A stretch of 46,921 bases of DNA from Amycolatopsis thermalba (GTDB lineage: Bacteria > Actinomycetota > Actinomycetes > Mycobacteriales > Pseudonocardiaceae). Location: NCBI RefSeq assembly GCF_003385215.1, contig NZ_PQHW01000050.1, forward strand, positions 1-46,921. The letters are read 5' to 3'. Below the pieces are notes generated by a model, which worked only from the letters and a program-made list of their open reading frames with translations, was not told the origin of the DNA and searched no databases. Position 1 is the first letter of the stretch, and the number at the start of each line of letters is the position of its first letter. The position numbers and the translations under genes were made by a program. Of the stretch, positions 41,675 through 46,921 are shown in pieces.

Positions 41675-42796
41675 ATGCCACGAGTGGAAGCGTGGGAACT
41701 GGTCAAGGAGTTCCTGTTCCCCGGCCGGTCCGGCGCGCGGGCGATCCCGCCGCTGGACGGCGGGCTGACCCCGAACGACGCGCTGGAGCGCATCGAGGAG
41801 TCGATCGACGAGCTGCCCGAGCCCGACGACGTGGTGCGCGACGCGTACGGATCGCTCCACGTCACCACGGCCGACAAGGTGGTCCGGCGGTACGGCCTGA
41901 ACTTCGCCCACCACGAGGTCACCGCGACCGTGCCCGGTGACGCCGGCGCGATCGCACTCGACCACGAGGGCGGGCTGCTGGTGTGCGTGGCGGGTCTCGG
42001 GCTCGTCCGCGTCGACCAGGGCGGCGGCACCGAGGTCCTCGTCGACGCCGACTCCGACGGCGTGCCCACTCGCTGCCTGACCGATGTCGCGGTGGCCGGC
42101 GACGGGACGATCTACCTCACCGACGGCTCCGTGCGCCACCACGGCGCGGACTGGGTGCGCGACCTGATGGAGCAGAACGCCCTCGGCCGGCTCCTGCGGT
42201 ACGACCCGCGGACCCGCCGGACCACGGTGCTGGCCCGCGGACTCGCCCACCCCAGCGGGGTCACGCTCACCGCGGACGAGGACGCACTCGTCGTCAGCGA
42301 GGCGTGGTCGCACCGGCTGGTGCGGTACCCGCTGGCGGACACGAGCCGCCCGGACGTGCTGCGGGACAACCTGCCCGGCTACCCGGGGCGGATCAGCCCG
42401 GCCTCCGGCGGCGGGTACTGGCTCGCGGTGTTCGCGTTGCGCACCCAGCTGGTCGAGTTCGTCCTCACCCAGCGCGACTACGTCGAGGAGATGATGCGCA
42501 CGATCGAACCGGACCTGTGGATCCGCCCCGCGCTGCGCGGCCTCGACTCGGGGCTGGAACCCCTGCAGGGCGGTCAGATCCGCAAGCTCGGCGTGATCAA
42601 ACCGTGGGCGCCGCCCCGGTCCTACGGCCTGGTGACCCGGCTGGATCCCGACGGGTACCCGCTCCGCAGCCTGCACAGCCGCGGCGGCGGTCGGCGGCAC
42701 GGGGTGACGTCGGTGAAGCAGTACGGCGACCGGTTGTTCATCGCGGTCCGCGGTGGCGACGAGGTCCTGATCACGAGGGCGGGTGACGCGCAATGA
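41675..42796 (+). CDS. Stand-alone SMP-30/strictosidine-synthase-like beta-propeller protein
   Basis: A 373-residue propeller homologous to the C-terminal half of the preceding fusion. Shared landmarks include DVAVAGDGTIYLTDGSVRHH, GRLLRYDPRTRRTTVLA, and the LPGYPGRISPASGGGYWLAV segment, which matches FPGYVDNINRGSGGAYWVAI there. No signal peptide is seen, so it is probably cytoplasmic. AGGAGGAA precedes ATG 41675, 9 bp after the fusion stop. Homologues are lactonases, esterases or strictosidine synthases; this one may pair with the fused domain. Its stop overlaps the ATPase start (ATGA). Confidence 0.88.
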   Translation: MPRVEAWELVKEFLFPGRSGARAIPPLDGGLTPNDALERIEESIDELPEPDDVVRDAYGSLHVTTADKVVRRYGLNFAHHEVTATVPGDAGAIALDHEGGLLVCVAGLGLVRVDQGGGTEVLVDADSDGVPTRCLTDVAVAGDGTIYLTDGSVRHHGADWVRDLMEQNALGRLLRYDPRTRRTTVLARGLAHPSGVTLTADEDALVVSEAWSHRLVRYPLADTSRPDVLRDNLPGYPGRISPASGGGYWLAVFALRTQLVEFVLTQRDYVEEMMRTIEPDLWIRPALRGLDSGLEPLQGGQIRKLGVIKPWAPPRSYGLVTRLDPDGYPLRSLHSRGGGRRHGVTSVKQYGDRLFIAVRGGDEVLITRAGDAQ

Positions 42797-44340
42797 GCCA
42801 GTCGCTGGTGGACCAGCTCGACATCGACCCGGCAGGCGGCGGCACGCTGCTGGTGGACATGGCGAAGGTGACCAAGACCTACCGCGGGGTGCACGCCATC
42901 TCCGAGGTCGACTTCGACCTGCGGGCCGGCGAGGTGCACGCGCTGGTCGGCGAGAACGGCGCGGGCAAGTCGACGCTGTGCAAGATCCTCGCCGGGGCGG
43001 TGCAGCATTCGAGCGGAGTGGTGCGCATCGGCGGGGAGGAGGTCTCGTTCCGGCGCCCGCACGAAGCGCTCGACCACGGCATCGCGATGGTCTACCAGGA
43101 GACGAGCCTGGTGCCGACGATGACGGCGGCGCAGAACATCGAGCTCGGCCACGAAAAGCTGCTGACCCGGTTCCGCTCGCTGAACATCGGCGCCCAGCAG
43201 CTGCTGCAGTCGATGAACTTCCACGTCGACCCGACGGCGTACGTGTCCAACCTCGGCGCGGCGAAGAAGCAGATGGTCGAGATCGCGCGGGCCCTGCGCA
43301 CCGGCGCGCGCATCGTCATCTTCGACGAGCCGACCGCGAGCCTCACGCCTGAGGAGACCCTGCACCTGTTCAACGTGATCGAGGACCTGCGGACCGCGGG
43401 CCTGGGCATCATCTACGTGTCCCACGCGCTGGAGGAATCGCTCGCCATCGCCAACCGCGTCACCGTTCTGCGTGACGGCAAGCGGGTCGCCTGCCTGGAC
43501 GCGAAGCAGACCTCGCGGGACGAGATCGTCAAGTACATGGTGGGCCGGTCGCTGGACGGGGCCGCGCGGAACCGCCCGGCCGCCCGCGAGGGCCACGTCC
43601 GGCGCCGCCGGGTGCTGGAGGTCGAGAACCTGATCCTGGGCAACGTCGTGAAGAACATGTCGTTCTCGGCCTACGCCGGTGAGGTGCTCGGCATCGCCGG
43701 GCTGATCGGCAGCGGCCGGACGGAGACGGCGAAGATCATCACCGGCGCGCTGAAACGCAACCGGATCCACGGCGGGCGGGTGCTGCTCAACGGCAAACCG
43801 GTCCGCTACCGGGTGCCCAAGCAGGCCATCGACGACGGCATCGTCTACATCACCGAGGACCGCAAGCTCGACGGGTTCTTCGAGACGATGACCGTGGCCG
43901 ACAACATCTACCTCGGGTACCTCGCCTCCCGCCGGGGCCGCCGGCAGTGGCTGCTGGCCGGATCGCAGCGCAGGCGCGTCGCCGACGAGTGGTCGGCGAA
44001 GCTGCGCATCAAGGCGATCAACGCGGACGCGAAGATCATCGAGCTGTCCGGCGGGAACCAGCAGAAGGTGGTGGTCGGCAAGTCGCTGGTCGCCGAGCCG
44101 GAGGTGGTCATCTTCGACGAGCCCACGCGCGGCGTCGACGTCGGCGCGATCGACGAGATCCACCACCTGATCCGCACCCTCGCCGACGAGGGCAAGGCGG
44201 TGATCGTCATATCCTCCTACCTGCCGGAGATCCTCGCCGTGTCGGACCGCATCCTGGTCACCAGGTTCGGCCGCGCGGTTGCGGAGTTCAGCCGCGCGGA
44301 GGCGACGCAGGAGAAGATCATGTACGCCGCGATCTACTGA
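42793..44340 (+). CDS. ABC importer ATPase with two nucleotide-binding domains (RbsA-like)
   Basis: A 515-residue double ATPase. The first domain has an intact Walker A (GENGAGKSTLCKIL) and Walker B (IVIFDEPTASL), but its signature reads LGAAKKQMVEIARAL, without the usual LSxGxxQ. The second domain has the degenerate P-loop GLIGSGRTE and an intact signature LSGGNQQKV. This gives one good composite ATP site, as in other RbsA/MglA proteins, though the loss in the first signature seems stronger than usual. ATG 42793 overlaps the previous stop. It powers the permeases encoded upstream. Confidence 0.93.
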   Translation: MSQSLVDQLDIDPAGGGTLLVDMAKVTKTYRGVHAISEVDFDLRAGEVHALVGENGAGKSTLCKILAGAVQHSSGVVRIGGEEVSFRRPHEALDHGIAMVYQETSLVPTMTAAQNIELGHEKLLTRFRSLNIGAQQLLQSMNFHVDPTAYVSNLGAAKKQMVEIARALRTGARIVIFDEPTASLTPEETLHLFNVIEDLRTAGLGIIYVSHALEESLAIANRVTVLRDGKRVACLDAKQTSRDEIVKYMVGRSLDGAARNRPAAREGHVRRRRVLEVENLILGNVVKNMSFSAYAGEVLGIAGLIGSGRTETAKIITGALKRNRIHGGRVLLNGKPVRYRVPKQAIDDGIVYITEDRKLDGFFETMTVADNIYLGYLASRRGRRQWLLAGSQRRRVADEWSAKLRIKAINADAKIIELSGGNQQKVVVGKSLVAEPEVVIFDEPTRGVDVGAIDEIHHLIRTLADEGKAVIVISSYLPEILAVSDRILVTRFGRAVAEFSRAEATQEKIMYAAIY

Positions 44341-44394
44341 GGTGGGCGTAACCTTGGCAGGCACCGGCGACGGACGAAAGTCGGGTGGACAGGC

Positions 44395-45063
44395 GTGAAA
44401 GCAGCAGCGAGGAAGACCCGCCCCGCGCGGGGCGGGCGGGACGACTGGCGCAATTTCGAGCCGCTCGACCTGACCCCCCTGCTGGCCGCGGCGCTGCAGG
44501 CGTTCTACGAGCGCGGGTTCTACGGCACCTCGGTGCGGGACATCGCCCGCCGGGTCGGCCAGACGGTGCCGTCGCTGTACTACCACCACGAGAACAAGGA
44601 GGGCGTGTTCGTCGCGCTGCTGGAGAAGGGCACGCTCGAGGTGGCGTGGCGGGCCCGCGCGGCGGTGGAGGACGCCGGTGACCGGCCCGACCTGCAGTTC
44701 GTGAACATGATCGAGGCGGTCGTGCTGTACATGACGCACCGCGTCAAGCTGGCCACCCTGGACGTCGAACTGCGCTACCTGTCGGCCCCGAACCGCAGGC
44801 GCTACGCGGCGATCCGCAAGGAGGTGGAGGACCTGCTGGTCCGCGTCGTCACCGACGGTGCGGTCCAGGGGATCTTCACGGTGGCCCAGCCCGCCGAGAC
44901 GGCCCGCGCCCTGCTCGGCATGTGCCAGTCCATAGCCCGCTGGTACCACCCGACCGGCCCGATGGCGCCCGAGGAGGTCGCCCAGCGCTACATCGACATC
45001 GCCCTGATGACGGTGGGAATCCACGAGCGCCCGAAACACCTCGAGGGTGTCCCCGACCGGTGA
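44395..45063 (+). CDS. TetR-family regulator at the end of the ABC operon
   Basis: A 222-residue TetR regulator. The HTH lies at about 28-75: LLAAALQAFYERGFYGTSVR, DIARRVGQTVPSLYYHHENK. The ligand-binding domain has a long helical stretch with HRVKLATLDVELRYLSAP. The start GTG 44395 follows GGTGGA; the gap to the ATPase gene is 54 bp. It is the likely repressor of the importer and of the divergent NMO/CoA-ligase genes through the sites at 36972 and 37284 (inference). It is convergent with another TetR gene 56 bp away. Confidence 0.9.
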   Translation: MKAAARKTRPARGGRDDWRNFEPLDLTPLLAAALQAFYERGFYGTSVRDIARRVGQTVPSLYYHHENKEGVFVALLEKGTLEVAWRARAAVEDAGDRPDLQFVNMIEAVVLYMTHRVKLATLDVELRYLSAPNRRRYAAIRKEVEDLLVRVVTDGAVQGIFTVAQPAETARALLGMCQSIARWYHPTGPMAPEEVAQRYIDIALMTVGIHERPKHLEGVPDR

Positions 45064-45119
45064 CGCGGAGGCCCAGCTCGCTCCACCGGCGGTCGGTCTC
45101 GAGCGAGGCGTCATCCCCC

Positions 45120-45665
45120 TTACCGCCGCAGGAGGTGTTCGCCCGCCAGGTGGATCGCCTCGTGCTTCGTGCGGTTCGGGTGGTCGGCGGCGATGAAGTG
45201 CCGCCCGATGGCCAGCGCGAACGCGAGCGTGCTGCGCGCCTCGATCTCGTCCGGGTCGGTCAGGAAACTGCCGAACACCTTCCGCAGGAAGTCCATCCGC
45301 TCGTTGTCGATCCGCCGCAGCCGCTCCGCGACCGAGTCGTCGTGGCGGGCCCACGCGCGCACCGCCAGGTCGATCCGATGCAGGTCCTCGCTGAAGCTCA
45401 GCCGGCCGACGCGCCGGTACTGCTCGACCACGTCGTCACCCGCCACCGTCGCGAGGATTTCCTTGGTGCACCGGCGTTCCCACTCGTCGAGCATCTCGGC
45501 CAGCAACGCGGGACGGCCGTCGAAGTAGCCGTAGAACCCGCCCTTCGTGACGCCGAGCCGGGCGGCGAGCGCCTCGACGCGGACCGCGTCCGGCCCGCCC
45601 TGGGCGAGCGCTTCCAGACCGGCCTCGATCCACCTGGCACGTGTCGTGCGGGCGACGGCGGGAAT
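45120..45665 (-). CDS. TetR-family repressor with a possible ATT start
   Basis: A TetR protein of about 181 residues. The HTH reads TTRARWIEAGLEALAQGG, VEALAARLGVTKGGFYGYF. No in-frame ATG, GTG or TTG lies at a sensible place. A clean GGAGG (plus 45672-45676) stands 6 nt before an in-frame ATT at 45665. The nearest in-frame ATG (45749) would put both operators inside the coding region and add 28 odd residues. I therefore propose ATT, with a sequencing error or a damaged start as alternatives. It is divergent from the DUF2867 gene. Confidence 0.8.
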   Translation of the reverse strand: MPAVARTTRARWIEAGLEALAQGGPDAVRVEALAARLGVTKGGFYGYFDGRPALLAEMLDEWERRCTKEILATVAGDDVVEQYRRVGRLSFSEDLHRIDLAVRAWARHDDSVAERLRRIDNERMDFLRKVFGSFLTDPDEIEARSTLAFALAIGRHFIAADHPNRTKHEAIHLAGEHLLRR

Positions 45666-45692
45666 CGCACACCTCCGTTGATCGGCTCGCTG

Positions 45693-45732
45693 CTGTACGG
45701 TACCGTACAGATCAACTATACGGCACCGTATA
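45693..45732. promoter_or_regulatory. Twin palindromic operators between tetR and the DUF2867 gene
   Basis: CTGTACGGTACCGTACAG (45693-45710) is a perfect 18-bp palindrome. TATACGG-CA-CCGTATA (45717-45732) is a second with perfect 7-nt arms. Both share TACGG..CCGTA, and their centres are 23 bp apart. They lie between the divergent starts, so the TetR protein probably represses both genes here. Confidence 0.82.
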
Positions 45733-45747
45733 AAACGAGGTGGCGCC

Positions 45748-46329
45748 ATGTCCCGACTGCCTGCATCCGCCCACACCGGCCACCCGTGGCGGATCCACGA
45801 GTTCACCAGCGACTTCGCGGTCGAGGACGTGTGGTCGTTCCGCACCCCCGGCGCCGGCCCCGGCGACTTCCCGGCGATGCTCGCCGCGATGCGCGCCGCA
45901 GGTGGCCTAGCGCACCAGCCGAAAGCGGCGAGGTTCCTGTTCGCCCTGCGCTGGCGGATCGGCGCGCTCCTGGGCTGGGACGATCCATCCGCGGGCGTCG
46001 GCCGCCGGGTCGCCTCGCTCCGCGACCGGTTGCCCACCGACCTCCGCAACGCCCCGCGCGGCCCGGACAGCGACGTGATGCCGCTCAAGGCCGTCTACGA
46101 GACGGACACGGAAGCCGCGCGCGAGCTGGCGAACAAGACCGTGCACCCCGTGATGCACCTCGGCTGGACGCGCGGCGCGGATGGCGACCACGAACTGCGG
46201 ATGGCGGTGCTCGTCAAGCCCAACGGCTGGTTCGGCCGGCTCTACATGGCCGTGATCGCGCCGTTCCGGTACCTCGTCGTCTACCCGGCGCTGACCCGGC
46301 AGTGGGAACGCGCGTGGCTGGCGCGGTGA
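45748..46329 (+). CDS. DUF2867-family protein under TetR control
   Basis: A 193-residue protein with DUF2867-like features: HPWRIHEFTSDFAVEDVWSF, a mid-region RWRIGALLGWDD, and a C-terminal LYMAVIAPFRYLVVYPALTR followed by QWERAW. Family members have an SRPBCC-like fold and unknown ligands. GAGGTGG precedes ATG 45748. The TetR/operator pair suggests induction by a small hydrophobic compound. Only one weak hydrophobic helix is visible near the C-terminus. The function is unknown. Confidence 0.82.
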   Translation: MSRLPASAHTGHPWRIHEFTSDFAVEDVWSFRTPGAGPGDFPAMLAAMRAAGGLAHQPKAARFLFALRWRIGALLGWDDPSAGVGRRVASLRDRLPTDLRNAPRGPDSDVMPLKAVYETDTEAARELANKTVHPVMHLGWTRGADGDHELRMAVLVKPNGWFGRLYMAVIAPFRYLVVYPALTRQWERAWLAR

Positions 46330-46387
46330 AGCAGCGGCACTGAGCGGTCTTCCTGGGCGGTGGGCACCTTGTGCGCCGTGGGGTGGA

Positions 46388-46797
46388 CTAGGGCGTGTCC
46401 TCAAAGTCGGTGTGCTCTTGGGTGGTGCGTAGGCGCGAGCTGGCTGATGTGCAGTGGCGGGTGATCGAGCCATTGCTGCCGGCGTCGGGGGCGAAGGGAC
46501 GTCCGCGGGTTGATGACCCCCCGGGTGATCAATGGGGATGTTGTTCAAGGCCAAGACCCGGGTGGCGTAGCGTGACCCACCACCAAGATCCACCTCGCCT
46601 GCGACGGTCACGGACGGCTCTTGTCGATCGTGTTGACCGGCGGCAACGTCCACGACTGCACCATGTTCACGCAGGTCATGGCAGGCACCGAGTTCCGCAG
46701 GCCAGGCCCCGGCCGTCCGCCGACCCGGCCGAGCAGGTTCTGGCGACAAGGGCCACTCCAGCCACGCCACACACGCCGCAACATCGTCCAACGATGA
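46388..46797 (+). mobile_element. Internally deleted IS5-like transposase remnant
   Basis: The N-terminal end of an IS5-family transposase is readable from about 46395 (RRRELADVQWRVIEPLLPAS, GAKGRPRVDD). A jump in frame and content follows, then TKIHLACDGHGRLLSIVLTG and GNVHDCTMFTQVMAGTE from 46582 to a stop at 46795. The region between, including part of the DDE domain, is missing. GGGCGTGTCCTCAAAGT near 46391 may be the left terminal repeat; I could not find a matching right end. It cannot transpose by itself. Confidence 0.75.
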
Positions 46798-46861
46798 GCT
46801 TGGCCCTGTGGCCCGGACACCTGACCTGAGGTGACCGTCGGTTACCGGGGAGGATGTTGCG

Positions 46862-46921
46862 GTGCCTGCACCACACCCGCCTGAGTTCCGTCAGCGCGCC
46901 GTCGAGTTGGCCCGTCTGGGC
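46862..46921 (+). CDS. Start of an IS3-family transposase orfA (cut by window end)
   Basis: Twenty codons from GTG 46862, VPAPHPPEFRQRAVELARLG, match the N-terminus of IS3-family OrfA helix-turn-helix proteins. GGGGAGG lies 8 nt upstream. The rest is outside the window, so I cannot say whether it is intact. Confidence 0.65.
   Translation, partial: MPAPHPPEFRQRAVELARLG

Noticed and set aside
38090-42793. Minus-strand ORF of 1567 codons across the ABC operon
   Set aside because: It is antisense to four well-supported genes, has biased composition and no domain. It is a shadow frame.
45064-45119. Terminator between the two convergent TetR genes
   Set aside because: The 56-bp gap shows no convincing stem-loop by eye, so I did not call one.
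1-46921. CRISPR arrays, rRNA, tRNA and riboswitches
   Set aside because: I saw no regularly spaced direct repeats, no tRNA cloverleaf or rRNA signature, and no leader with a recognisable aptamer. A tool-based covariance search could still find a small RNA I missed.

Overview
The window is about 47 kb of very GC-rich DNA with many GTG starts, tightly overlapping ATGA/GTGA gene junctions and actinobacterial gene families (ben/cat aromatic catabolism, a stand-alone LigD polymerase domain, CsbD, Rrf2, LAL-type LuxR regulators, RbsABC-like importers). It looks like chromosomal accessory DNA of a soil actinomycete, most likely Pseudonocardiaceae (Amycolatopsis-like). The genus is inference. I saw no rRNA, tRNA or CRISPR array.

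Region 1 (1-11.5 kb) is a catabolic locus. An aldehyde dehydrogenase gene leaves the window on the left and is transcribed away from a 12-gene plus-strand operon: cupin, VanB-type reductase, tiny HTH protein, Rieske oxygenase, extradiol dioxygenase, aspartate-dehydrogenase-like protein, alpha/beta hydrolase, two SDRs, a TPP enzyme, a dienelactone-hydrolase-like protein and an MFS transporter. The divergent promoter carries three copies of CTTAG-NN-CTAAG. The set reads as uptake, ring hydroxylation or demethylation, meta cleavage, hydrolysis and oxidation of an aromatic compound that I cannot name. Two of its enzymes have lost canonical catalytic residues.

Region 2 (11.5-14.2 kb) holds a LigD-type primase-polymerase gene, a wrecked MFS pseudogene with an internally inverted piece, an Rrf2 regulator and a CsbD-like stress protein.

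Region 3 (14.2-27.5 kb) is the benzoate/catechol (beta-ketoadipate) locus. BenE is a plus-strand benzoate carrier. On the minus strand benA-benB-[benC::benD fusion]-benK is followed by a large ATPase-LuxR regulator. Divergently, a LysR regulator is coupled to catB, catA and catC. Together they take benzoate to catechol, muconate and muconolactone products. The BenC-BenD fusion has a linker with three AGQ repeats. The benA/lysR intergenic region shows a clear promoter and palindromes. The cat side ends in an unusual array of nested inverted repeats.

Region 4 (27.5-34.3 kb) is mixed: an M14 carboxypeptidase-like gene, an NDH-2-like flavoprotein behind a candidate ECF41-type promoter, two adjacent decayed genes (MBL hydrolase and MHS transporter), and small membrane or secreted proteins.

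Region 5 (34.3-45.1 kb) has an acyl-CoA ligase and a nitronate-monooxygenase-like gene divergent from an ABC importer operon. In that operon one permease is fused to an SMP-30/strictosidine-synthase-like beta-propeller, a second propeller follows, and a TetR gene closes the operon. Related semi-palindromes lie at both divergent promoters.

Region 6 (45.1-46.9 kb) has a second TetR gene divergent from a DUF2867 gene across two strong palindromic operators, then transposase debris.
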